Shown here: positions 50,441-58,406 of the stretch, one piece after another
Position numbering within the stretch: position 1 is the stretch's first letter
Layout: each line of letters begins with the position of its first letter
NCBI RefSeq assembly: GCF_049532985.1
Contig: NZ_CP186693.1
Location: 3,224,001 to 3,288,000, forward strand
Length of the DNA stretch: 64,000 nucleotides
Direction of reading: 5' to 3'
Source of the DNA: Promicromonospora sp049532985
GTDB lineage: Bacteria > Actinomycetota > Actinomycetes > Actinomycetales > Cellulomonadaceae
The notes under the pieces: generated by a model
Database searches by the model: none
What the model was told of the DNA's origin: nothing
The model's input: the letters and a program-made list of their open reading frames with translations, nothing else
Translations under genes and position numbers: made by a program

Positions 50441-51378
50441 CGCTGGTTCACCCGCTTCATGGCCACGAGGTAGAACGCGCAGAACACGAACAGCACCACC
50501 ATGACGGCCAGGCCGATCGCGCTCGCCAGGCCGTAGGAGCCCTGCTGCGTGTACTCGATCATCCAGGTGGTCACGATGTGCGTGCGTCCCGCGGGGCCGC
50601 CGGCCGTCATCGCATAGATGATCTCGGGCGAGTTGAACGTCCAGATCGCCCGGAGCAGCACGGTGAGCGCGAGCGTGGTCCAGATGTACGGGATCACGAT
50701 CGAGAAGAGCCGGCGCACGGTCCCGGCGCCGTCGATGGCGGCGGCCTCCAGCACCTCGTCGGGCACCGACTGGAGCGCGGCGAGGATCATGATCGCGAAG
50801 AACGTCACGCCGTACCAGACGTTGGCGACGATGACGGCGACCATGGCCAGCGTCGGGTCGGCGAGCCACGGCAGGGGCGCGTCCACGAGGCCCGCCTTCA
50901 TCAGCAGGTCGTTCACGACGCCGAACTCCGCGTTGAACATCCAGCGGAAGAGCATGCCCACCAGGAAGCCGGAGACCGCCCACGGGTAGAACACCAGCGC
51001 CTGGTAGAGCCCGCGGAAGCGGAACCGGCGCCACAGCGCCAGGGCCACCAGGAACCCGATCACGAGCTGCGGCACGATCGAGCCCACGACCCACACCACG
51101 GTGTTCCCCGCGACGACGGGGAACACCGGGTCCCCCAGGATGGTGAGGAAGTTGCCCAGCCCCACCCAGGGCGTGGAGGTGAGGTCCCACAGGTTCCAGT
51201 CCCGGAACGCCATCTGCGCGCCCTGGAGCATGGGGAAGTACGTGAACCAGCAGACGAGGACGATGGCCGGAGCGAGGAACCCGAGGATCGTCAGCGCGTG
51301 CCGGAGCCCGAAGGGCGTACGACGCCGGGGCACGCGTGGCGCACCGGCACGCGGCGGACGGACGGCGGTGGCGGTCAC
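50437..51378 (-). CDS. Carbohydrate ABC transporter permease, MalF type
   Basis: This 313-residue permease has a basic N-terminus of about 25 residues and then six membrane segments, with the loop EAAAIDGAGTVRRLFSIVIPY. The GTG start lies one base after the binding-protein stop and follows GGAGAG. It pairs with the MalG-type protein downstream. Confidence 0.92.
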   Translation of the reverse strand: MTATAVRPPRAGAPRVPRRRTPFGLRHALTILGFLAPAIVLVCWFTYFPMLQGAQMAFRDWNLWDLTSTPWVGLGNFLTILGDPVFPVVAGNTVVWVVGSIVPQLVIGFLVALALWRRFRFRGLYQALVFYPWAVSGFLVGMLFRWMFNAEFGVVNDLLMKAGLVDAPLPWLADPTLAMVAVIVANVWYGVTFFAIMILAALQSVPDEVLEAAAIDGAGTVRRLFSIVIPYIWTTLALTVLLRAIWTFNSPEIIYAMTAGGPAGRTHIVTTWMIEYTQQGSYGLASAIGLAVMVVLFVFCAFYLVAMKRVNQR

Positions 51379-51379
51379 G

Positions 51380-52684
51380 TCAGCTCTCCGACGCGTACTT
51401 CTCGGTCCAGAACGTGTCCCACTCCCCGAGCAGCTCGCTCGTGGTCATGTCGCCCAGCAGCACGGCCTGCAGGTCCTGGTCGGCCTTCTGCTCCCACTCG
51501 GTCCACCAGCTCACGCCGCGCGGCTGCACCACGTTGACGTACGTCTCCGGGTCCTCGGTCATGGTCACGTAGCTCGACCACGGGCCCTCGGAGTAGAACG
51601 GGTCCTCCCCCGCGCCGTCGATGATCGGCACCAGGCTGTTCTCCTGCGCGAACCGGGTGGCCGGCTCCGCGCCCGACAGGAACTCGACCAGGTCGGCCGC
51701 CTCGGCCTGGTGCTCGCTCGCCTCCGCGACGCCCCAGCCCGCGGTGGCCAGCGGCTGCGCCGCCTTGCCGGTGGGGCCGGTCAGCAGCGGCGCGGTGGAC
51801 CACTGGTCCTCGGTGACGGTCGTCGACTGCGACACCGTGGCGATGACCTCCGGGTCCTGGAGCAGGAACGCCGTGGAGCCGTTGGTGAAGCCCTCGACCA
51901 TCTCGGGGTAGCCCCACGACACGGCGGACGGCGGCGACGCCTGGTCGAACAGGGCGAAGTAGGTGTCGACGGCGTCCTGCGCCTCGGGCGCCGAGAAGAT
52001 GGTGGCCCCGTCCTGCAGCAGGTAGGCGTTCTCCACGTCGAGGTCGTCGATCGTGTACGCCTCCACGGCGGCCACCACGTTGCTGAACCCGTTCTGGCCG
52101 CCGCGGAACGCGTAGCCGTAGGTGTTCTGTCCCGGGTCCTGGATGGCGGTGGCCTGCTCCAGCAGGTCGTCCCACGACGCCGGCGGGCCGTCGAAGCCCG
52201 CCTCCTCGACGAGGTCGGTGCGGTAGAACAGCGACAGCCCGTAGAAGCCGTACGGCACGTAGTAGCGGGCGCCGTCGGGCGCGGTCACGGCCTGCGCGTT
52301 GTCGGTCAGGTCGTCCCAGCCCGCCCACTGCGGGGCCTCGTCGGACAGGTCGTGCAGCCAGCCGTTGTTGCTGAACGCCCCGACGGTGCTGTCGCGGACC
52401 TCCAGCACGTCCACGCCGCGGCCGGACTGGAGCATCTGCTGGAGCTTCTGGTCGGCCTGGTCGGTGGGCGGGGACACCAGGTCGACGGTGACGCCCGGGT
52501 TCTCCGCCTCGAACTCGTCCAGCAGCTCGCGGATGAGCGCGGTGCGGGCCGGGTTGGTCAGGCTCTCGACCATCTGCAGGCGGACGGTCCCGTCGGCGGC
52601 GGACCCGCCTCCGGAACACGCGGTGAGGGCGAGCAGGCCGATCGTGGCCAGGCTCGCGGTGACGGCAGCTCGGGTGCGGTGCAC
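51380..52684 (-). CDS. Extracellular solute-binding lipoprotein (CUT1 family)
   Basis: This 434-residue receptor has a signal peptide ending in the lipobox LTAC and a family 1 binding fold (LLDEFEAENPGVTVDLV, YYVPYGFYGLSLFYRTDLV, TAGWGVAEASEHQAEAADLVEFL). The start is the GTG behind GGAGAGG rather than an upstream codon. It follows the aminotransferase gene by 35 bases. The ligand may be an amino sugar or similar, judging from the linked aminotransferase; this is inference. Confidence 0.92.
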   Translation of the reverse strand: MHRTRAAVTASLATIGLLALTACSGGGSAADGTVRLQMVESLTNPARTALIRELLDEFEAENPGVTVDLVSPPTDQADQKLQQMLQSGRGVDVLEVRDSTVGAFSNNGWLHDLSDEAPQWAGWDDLTDNAQAVTAPDGARYYVPYGFYGLSLFYRTDLVEEAGFDGPPASWDDLLEQATAIQDPGQNTYGYAFRGGQNGFSNVVAAVEAYTIDDLDVENAYLLQDGATIFSAPEAQDAVDTYFALFDQASPPSAVSWGYPEMVEGFTNGSTAFLLQDPEVIATVSQSTTVTEDQWSTAPLLTGPTGKAAQPLATAGWGVAEASEHQAEAADLVEFLSGAEPATRFAQENSLVPIIDGAGEDPFYSEGPWSSYVTMTEDPETYVNVVQPRGVSWWTEWEQKADQDLQAVLLGDMTTSELLGEWDTFWTEKYASES

Positions 52685-52719
52685 GGGCGCACCTCTCCTT
52701 CTTCTCGGTCGGTGTGGTG

Positions 52720-53949
52720 TCACTGGCCCCGGCGTTCGTCGGCGAACGCCAGGATCTGGGGTACGGCGCGCTCGACGAACGCCTCGAAGTCGCGCGGCTC
52801 GGTGTACAGGTGCGCCGAGAGGCGCAGGTAGCCCACGCCGCCGAAGCTCGTGAAGGCCGACTCGACGCCGGCCAGGTCGAGCAGGCGCAGGCGCAGCTCG
52901 TCGGCGTCCGTCCGGTCCCGTCCGAGACCGTCCGGGAGCCGGATCAGGCGCATCGCGGGCACGGGCATGCCGACGTCGGTGGCCACGGGTCCGTCGACAT
53001 GGGGCTGGAGGGCCGCGCCGATGACGTCCACGCCGTGGTCGGCGAGCGCCGCCATGGTCTCGCGCGCCCGGGCCCAGCCGTGCTCCCGCTCGACGAACCG
53101 GACGGCGTGCGGGGAGGCGAGGTAGGCGGTCGCGTCCAGGGTGCCCTGGGAGTCGAACCGCTCCGGGTAGGGCTCCTCGGCGCCCCAGGAGTCGATGAGC
53201 GGCCAGAGGTCGTCACGGTCGGCGGCCCGGGTGACGAGCAGCGCGGACCCGCGCGGCGCGCAGGGCCACTTGTGCAGGTTGCCGAACCACCAGTCGCCGC
53301 CCGCGGCGGCGGCCGCGTCGGGGACGAGGCCGGGCGCGTGCGCGCCGTCCACGAGCACGCGGGCGCCGCGTTCGTGGGCGACCTGCGTGATCCGGGCGGT
53401 CGGGAGCAGACGGGCGGTGGGCGAGGTGATCTGGTCGACGACGACGAGGCGCACCGTGCCGGTGAGCTCGGCCCGGAACCTCTCGACGACCTCGTCCTCC
53501 GTCGCCGCGAGCGGCACGGCGACCGTGCGGACGCGGGCACCGGTGCGCCGGGCGAGCCGGTGGGCGCCCATGGTGACTGCGCCGTAGCCGTGGTCGGTGA
53601 CCAGGATCTCGTCGCCGGGCGCGAGCCGCAGGGAGTTGAGCACCACGGTCGCGGCCGCCGAGGCGTTGGGCACGAACGCCGTGTCCTCGGCCCGGGCACC
53701 CACGAACGGCGCGATCTCGTGGCGGGCGGCGGCGATGAGCTCGGGCGTCCGGGGAAACCAGGCGACAGGGCTGAGGTCGGCCTGCCGCCGCAGCTCCTCC
53801 TGGTGGCGCCCCACCTCGACGGGGACGGCGCCGTAGGAGCCGTGGTTGAGGTGCACGACGGTGTCGTCCAGCGGCCACGCGTCCCGGGCCGGCCGGCCGG
53901 ACGCGAGCCGGACGGGCACCGGTGCGGTGGTGGTGTGCACCTGGTCCAT
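52720..53949 (-). CDS. PLP-dependent aminotransferase class V, isopenicillin N epimerase-like
   Basis: This 409-residue enzyme has the small-domain start HLNHGSYGAVP, an active-site region DGAHAPG and the PLP lysine in WWFGNLHKWPCAPRG. This pattern is shared with isopenicillin N epimerase and cysteine-desulfurase relatives. A transaminase, lyase or racemase reaction is possible. GAGGGAGGG precedes the ATG. It is the first gene of the importer operon and has a FadR-type operator 17 bases upstream of its start. Confidence 0.88.
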   Translation of the reverse strand: MDQVHTTTAPVPVRLASGRPARDAWPLDDTVVHLNHGSYGAVPVEVGRHQEELRRQADLSPVAWFPRTPELIAAARHEIAPFVGARAEDTAFVPNASAAATVVLNSLRLAPGDEILVTDHGYGAVTMGAHRLARRTGARVRTVAVPLAATEDEVVERFRAELTGTVRLVVVDQITSPTARLLPTARITQVAHERGARVLVDGAHAPGLVPDAAAAAGGDWWFGNLHKWPCAPRGSALLVTRAADRDDLWPLIDSWGAEEPYPERFDSQGTLDATAYLASPHAVRFVEREHGWARARETMAALADHGVDVIGAALQPHVDGPVATDVGMPVPAMRLIRLPDGLGRDRTDADELRLRLLDLAGVESAFTSFGGVGYLRLSAHLYTEPRDFEAFVERAVPQILAFADERRGQ

Positions 53950-53966
53950 CGACCCTCCCTCGGGTA

Positions 53967-53979
53967 GTTGTCGGACAAC
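53967..53979. promoter_or_regulatory. FadR/GntR-type operator
   Basis: GTTGTCGGACAAC is a perfect 6-1-6 inverted repeat of the TTGTC-N-GACAA type bound by FadR-subfamily GntR regulators. It lies immediately upstream of the aminotransferase and 118 bases from the divergent GntR gene. Confidence 0.75.
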
Positions 53980-54097
53980 CATGGCAGGCCAGGCAGCACA
54001 AGGCCAGAGATTCCTGGCAAATGACACAGATCTGTAGGACAGGTTTTACGGGGGCGAAATGTCCGCGGCGGCAGGGAGAACCTGACATGCTGGAGGG

Positions 54098-54787
54098 ATG
54101 CACGAGGTGAGCGCGGTCGAGACGGCACTGCACGGGGTCCGCACCCTGATCGCCGACGGCTCCCTCCAGCCGGGTGACCGGCTGCCCAGCGAGGGCGAGC
54201 TGAGCGAGCGGCTCGGTGTCTCGCGCGGCTCGATCCGCGAGGCGATCCGCACGCTCTCGGCCCTGGGCGTGGTCGAGACGCGCCGCGGGGCCGGGACGTT
54301 CGTGGGCGAGCTGCGCGCCGCCGACATGATCCGGACGCTCACCCTCACGGTCGGCCTGCTGCCGCTGGAGTCGATCCTCGAGCTCTACGAGCTGCGCCGC
54401 GTGCTGGAGGCGCATGCCGTGGCCCTGTCGGCGGCGCGCTGCGACGACACCACGCTGACCCGGCTGGCGGACCTCCTCGACCGGCTGGAGGCGAGCGAGG
54501 ACGTCGACGAGCAGTCGGCGCTCGACCACGAGTTCCACATGGGAATCGTGCGGCTGTGCGGCAACGAGTCGCTGGCGTCCCTGGTGTCGGTGCTCCGGTC
54601 CCGGTCGCGCGCCTACCCGGTGCTCACCCCGGACACCAAGCGGGTCTCCGACGCGGGCCACCGCGCGATCCTGCGCGCGCTGACGGCACGCGACCCCGTC
54701 GCGGCGTCGGTGGCCGCGGCGGCGCACGTCACGCAGAGCGAGGTGTGGCTGCGCGAGCGCCGTCCGGCGCCGGACCCGGTGGACTGA
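54098..54787 (+). CDS. GntR-family regulator, FadR subfamily
   Basis: This 229-residue regulator has a winged helix (LQPGDRLPSEGELSERLGVSRGSIREAIRTL) and an FCD ligand domain with likely metal-binding residues at DHEFHMGI and DAGHRAIL. Such proteins respond to small carboxylates or sugar acids. The ATG at 54098 sits directly after GGAGGG, so the GTG at 54107 is a better-spaced alternative. It is divergent from the aminotransferase/importer operon and is its likely repressor. Confidence 0.9.
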   Translation: MHEVSAVETALHGVRTLIADGSLQPGDRLPSEGELSERLGVSRGSIREAIRTLSALGVVETRRGAGTFVGELRAADMIRTLTLTVGLLPLESILELYELRRVLEAHAVALSAARCDDTTLTRLADLLDRLEASEDVDEQSALDHEFHMGIVRLCGNESLASLVSVLRSRSRAYPVLTPDTKRVSDAGHRAILRALTARDPVAASVAAAAHVTQSEVWLRERRPAPDPVD

Positions 54788-54823
54788 CCCCGGGCCGACC
54801 GGGGCGCACGGCCCCGGCGTGGG

Positions 54824-55348
54824 TCAGGCCCGGCCGTCCGCGGCGCCGACCTGGTGGAACGCACGGTCGAAGTGCACCAGGGCGCGTCCGCCGTCCCGGG
54901 CGGACGCGTGCACGGCGACGACCCGGCCGACGAGCAGCACGTGGTCACCCGCCTCGACCTCGGTCCAGGTCTCGCACTCCAGCACGTGCCGCGCGTCCTC
55001 GGTCAGCAGGGGGACGCCGGCCCGGCCCGCGCCCACGACCCGGCCGATGAACTTGTCCGGGGCCTTGGAGGCGAACACGGCGGCGACGTCCTCGCGGTCG
55101 TGCGCCAGCACGTGCACCGCGAACCGCCGCGCCGCACGTAGCGGCGCCAGGGTGCGGCTGGTCCGGCCCACCCCGACGGCGACCAGCGGCGGGTCGAGGC
55201 TCACGCTCATCACGGCGGTGGTCGTCAGGCCGGCGGGGACGCCGCCCGCCGTCGTCGTGACCACGCACACGCCGCTCGCCAGCCCGGCCATCGCGTCCCG
55301 GAAGCCGTCGGCGACGGACCCCCCGCGCGATGTTGATGACATCAACAT
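54824..55348 (-). CDS. Flavin reductase-like FMN-binding protein
   Basis: This 174-residue protein matches short flavin reductases: FRDAMAGLASGVCVVTT, GLTTTAVMSVSLDPPLVAVGV and FAVHVLAHDREDVAAVFA, ending ALVHFDRAFHQV. It would supply reduced FMN to a monooxygenase, none of which is adjacent. Start codons at 55348 and 55342 both lie within a 19-bp palindrome, so translation and repression are tightly linked. It converges on the GntR gene. Confidence 0.85.
   Translation of the reverse strand: MLMSSTSRGGSVADGFRDAMAGLASGVCVVTTTAGGVPAGLTTTAVMSVSLDPPLVAVGVGRTSRTLAPLRAARRFAVHVLAHDREDVAAVFASKAPDKFIGRVVGAGRAGVPLLTEDARHVLECETWTEVEAGDHVLLVGRVVAVHASARDGGRALVHFDRAFHQVGAADGRA
55330..55348. promoter_or_regulatory. 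19-bp palindrome covering the flavin reductase start codon
   Basis: ATGTTGATGACATCAACAT is a perfect 9-1-9 inverted repeat. Its right end is the ATG (minus strand) of the flavin reductase. A regulator bound here would block initiation of a leaderless or short-leader transcript. The XRE-cupin gene lies 119 bases away on the other strand. Confidence 0.7.
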
Positions 55349-55466
55349 ACGTCCATCGTCGGTGCTCGATGTTTCGCGTGGATCACTCCGGCGGACGCGT
55401 TCTGTTACGTCTGCCGCCGGCCTCGGTAAACCCCCTCCGACCGGCGCAATCGCCTAGCATCAAGGC

Positions 55467-56078
55467 ATGCATCAGGGCACGGACGCGCGCGCCGACCAGG
55501 AGACCGATCCGCTCGGCCGCTCGGTCGCCCGGCTGGGGCAGCGGATCCGCGCGCTCCGGCACTCGCAGCGTCTGACGCTCGTCCAGCTCGCCGAGGCCAC
55601 CGGACTCTCGCACTCGTTCCTCAGCCAGGTGGAGCGGGGGCGGGCACGGCTGAGCATGTCGTCCCTGTTCCGCGTCGCGACGACGCTCGGCACCACCCAG
55701 CAGCTCCTGCTCGCCGAGGGCACGGCACCGCCCGCGGGCAGCACGCCGGTCGTGCGGCGCACCGACGAGGGGTCGGCGGCGTCGGCGGGCGGGGGCACGG
55801 TCCGTGCCCTCGCCCCCGCCGGGGACCGCCCGTTCGACCCCATGGAGTACACGGGCACGTCACGCGAACCGGGGCCGTACTGGGCCCACGACGAGGACGA
55901 GTTCGTCTACGTGGTCGAGGGCGAGGTGCTGCTCGACCTCGACGGCACGCTGGAGCAGGTGGGCCCGGGCGACTCGGCCTTCTACCGCGCCGGGACCCGC
56001 CACCGCTGGGCCAGTGCCGACGGCGGCGCCTACCGGCTGCTGGTGGTCAAGCAGCGACTCGCGCCAGACGCCGGCTGA
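55467..56078 (+). CDS. XRE-family regulator with C-terminal cupin domain
   Basis: This 203-residue protein has a XRE HTH (LRHSQRLTLVQLAEATGLSHSFLSQVERG, residues 29-60) and a cupin sensor domain (DEDEFVYVVEGEVLLDL, FYRAGTRHRWAS). The type is often involved in polyamine or amino-acid catabolism. TAGCAT lies six bases before the ATG, predicting a leaderless mRNA. It is a candidate regulator of the amidohydrolase operon it faces; the two 3' ends overlap by 32 bases. Confidence 0.88.
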   Translation: MHQGTDARADQETDPLGRSVARLGQRIRALRHSQRLTLVQLAEATGLSHSFLSQVERGRARLSMSSLFRVATTLGTTQQLLLAEGTAPPAGSTPVVRRTDEGSAASAGGGTVRALAPAGDRPFDPMEYTGTSREPGPYWAHDEDEFVYVVEGEVLLDLDGTLEQVGPGDSAFYRAGTRHRWASADGGAYRLLVVKQRLAPDAG

Positions 56079-57594
56079 GCCCGCGCGCCACCGCGCGCTC
56101 GTCGGCGGTCACCAGCCGGCCGTCCCGCACCACGACGCGCCCGCCCACGACGACGTGCCGCGGCCGACGGCCGGGCGCGGCCCAGAGCAGGCCCGCGACC
56201 GGGTCGGCCACGCCGGCGTCGGCCACGCCGGAGACGTCCCACACGCACAGGTCGCCGGCGGACCCCGGCGCGATCCGGCCGAGCTCGGGCCTGCCGAGCC
56301 CGTCCGCCGCGCCCGCCGTGGCGGCGTCCAGCACCTCGCGCGCCGCGAGCTGGCGGCCCACCAGCGCCGAGACCTGCATCGCCAGGCGGGCGTCCGCGAG
56401 CAGGTGGCCGGCGTCGTTCGAGCCGCCACCGCTCGTACCGAGGCCCACGGTGACCCCGGCCGCCAGCAGCCGTGCGACCGGCGCGACGCCCCAGCCCATC
56501 GGCACGTCGCACCCGGGGGCGTGCGTCGCGGACGCCCCGGACGCCGCCACCCGGTCGATCTCCTCGTCGGTGACGTCGCACAGGTGCGCCACCGTCACGT
56601 CGGGTGCGAGCCAGCCCCACTCGTCCAGCAGGTCGAGCGGCCGCCGGCCGTACCGCTCCAGCGCGACCGCGACGTCGACCTGCTCGTTGGCCTGCGTACG
56701 CCGCCGCAGCCCGCGCTGCTGGGCCACCTCCGCGAGCAGCCGGAACGTCGCCTCGCCGTCGCTGTGGACGCCGGCCGGGCCGACGGCGACCTGCACGCGG
56801 CCGTCGGCGCGCACGCCGCCCGGCGCGCCACCCACCAGCGCGTCGGCGACGGCGTCCGCGCTCAGCGCCGCCGTCTCGGCGTCGTCGCCCGCGGTGCCCC
56901 GCACCAGGACGAGGCGCGCCCCGAGGTCGTCCGCCGCGGCGGCCGTCGCGCGCGCGAGGTCGGCGGTGGCGGCCGGGTCGAGCCCCGCCGGCCATGTGAG
57001 GTGGTGGTCGGCGACGGTCGTGACCCCGCTGAGCAGGGCCTCCGCCAGCCCGGCGCGGGCCGCCGCGCCCACGAGCCCCGCGTCGACCCCGGCGCGCCGG
57101 TAGGCGGCGGCCATCAGCGCGAGCCAGTCGCGCATGGGGACGCCGCGGGTGCCGGGCAGCGTACGGAACGCCGTCTGGAGCAGGTGGTGGTGCGCGTTCA
57201 CCAGCCCCGGCGTGACCACGCAGCCGGTCGCGTCGAGCACCTCGACGCCGGTGTCGGACGAGGCGCCGAATGCCTGCGGGGCACCGGCGCCGTCCGCACC
57301 GGTGCGGATCTCCAGCACCCGTCCGTCCGCGCCGATCACGATGTCGCCCCCGGGCTCCTCCGCACCGGACCACGGCCCGGCGGCCGGGCCGCCGGGCTTG
57401 GCACCCGCCCCCTGTGCGGGGGTGCCCGACCCGTCCGCCCGGGCACCCGGACCCGTGCGTACCGCGAGCGCCCCGCGCACGACCAGGCGCGGCACGGCAC
57501 GGTCCGCGACCAGGCGCGGGGCGGCCGCGTCCGTGACCGGACGCGACACGGCCCCGCTCTCGTCCGGCGGCGACCCCGCACCGGCCTCGCTCAC
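56047..57594 (-). CDS. Amidohydrolase, 8-oxoguanine deaminase-like, with altered metal site
   Basis: This 515-residue protein has an N-terminal beta-sandwich with an unusual insertion of about 40 small residues (50-90) and then a TIM barrel. NAHHH (135-137), HLCD (His337) and the pattern MGWGVAPVARLLAAGVTVGLG resemble 8-oxoguanine deaminase and s-triazine hydrolases. However, the metal-ligating His expected three residues before the catalytic Glu is Gln301 (TQANE), and the catalytic Asp after VGLG is Ser388 (GTSGG). Activity may be altered or lost. The GTG start overlaps the creatininase-family stop. Confidence 0.8.
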   Translation of the reverse strand: MSEAGAGSPPDESGAVSRPVTDAAAPRLVADRAVPRLVVRGALAVRTGPGARADGSGTPAQGAGAKPGGPAAGPWSGAEEPGGDIVIGADGRVLEIRTGADGAGAPQAFGASSDTGVEVLDATGCVVTPGLVNAHHHLLQTAFRTLPGTRGVPMRDWLALMAAAYRRAGVDAGLVGAAARAGLAEALLSGVTTVADHHLTWPAGLDPAATADLARATAAAADDLGARLVLVRGTAGDDAETAALSADAVADALVGGAPGGVRADGRVQVAVGPAGVHSDGEATFRLLAEVAQQRGLRRRTQANEQVDVAVALERYGRRPLDLLDEWGWLAPDVTVAHLCDVTDEEIDRVAASGASATHAPGCDVPMGWGVAPVARLLAAGVTVGLGTSGGGSNDAGHLLADARLAMQVSALVGRQLAAREVLDAATAGAADGLGRPELGRIAPGSAGDLCVWDVSGVADAGVADPVAGLLWAAPGRRPRHVVVGGRVVVRDGRLVTADERAVARGLSRRLARVAA

Positions 57595-58406
57595 TCGCGG
57601 TCCCGGGCGCCGAGCGCGCTCGCGCCGTCGGCCGGCGTCGTGAACCGGGACGCCTCGACGAGCGTCCGCGCGAGCTGCGCGACCGCACGCTCGAACAGCT
57701 CCTTGCCGGCCTCGGCGGTGGCGGTGGTCGGGTCGCCCACGTGGCCGTCGGGACCGAAGTCGCTCGACAGCCAGCCGAACGACGTGGGCCGGCCGAAGCC
57801 GATCTGCTCGTAGGCGAGCAGGCCCTCGGGCACGCGGCGTTCCGCGAGGTCCATGTGGACCAGTCCGGGGCGCAGGTGCAACATGAGGGAGGTCTCGCCG
57901 TGGCCGCCGTGCACGCCGAGCCCGTGCTCGTCGCCGGAGGCCGGGACGCCGCCCTGGTCGCGCGGCATCGAGACGTGCGCGAAGAACGTGCGCAGCCCGA
58001 ACCGGCGCCGCAGCTCCCGGTTGGCGACCTGGCCGAGCGCGGAGTTGCCGCCGTGCCCGTTGACGAACATCAGCCGCGTGATGCCCGACGCGGCGAGCGA
58101 GCGGCCGACGTCGACCAGGACGCGCATGAGCGTGTCCCACGAGAGCCAGACCGTGCCGGGGAACCCGGCGTGCTCGTCCGACTTCGTGTACGCGAGCGGC
58201 TCCAGCAGCACGACGGACGCCGCGCCGGAGGCAGCGACCGACTCGACGGCGGCCGACGCCGCCTCGGTGGCCGTCACCAGGTCGGTCGAGACCGGCAGGT
58301 GGGGCCCGTGCTGCTCGATCGCCCCGAGCGGGAGCACCGCGACGGTGTCGGGGGGCAGGGACTCGATCTGCCGCCAGGTGAGGTCGGCGAACCGCGGGGC
58401 GGCCAT
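57591..58406 (-). CDS. Creatininase-family amidohydrolase
   Basis: This 271-residue metalloenzyme has the family signatures VLPLGAIEQHGPHLP, DLVTATEAA, VNGHGGNSA and GDEHGLGVHGGHGETS, which supply the His, Glu and Asp ligands for two metal ions. Members open cyclic amides or cleave formamides (creatinine, mycofactocin precursors, formamidopyrimidines). The start overlaps the FAD-oxidase stop by one base. In this operon a cyclic or N-formyl substrate of a heterocycle pathway is plausible. Confidence 0.9.
   Translation of the reverse strand: MAAPRFADLTWRQIESLPPDTVAVLPLGAIEQHGPHLPVSTDLVTATEAASAAVESVAASGAASVVLLEPLAYTKSDEHAGFPGTVWLSWDTLMRVLVDVGRSLAASGITRLMFVNGHGGNSALGQVANRELRRRFGLRTFFAHVSMPRDQGGVPASGDEHGLGVHGGHGETSLMLHLRPGLVHMDLAERRVPEGLLAYEQIGFGRPTSFGWLSSDFGPDGHVGDPTTATAEAGKELFERAVAQLARTLVEASRFTTPADGASALGARDRE

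Noticed and set aside
56604..57813. Long plus-strand open frames opposite the amidohydrolase
   Set aside because: High GC at third positions creates long antisense frames; these are Arg/Ala/Pro-rich and carry no recognisable domain.
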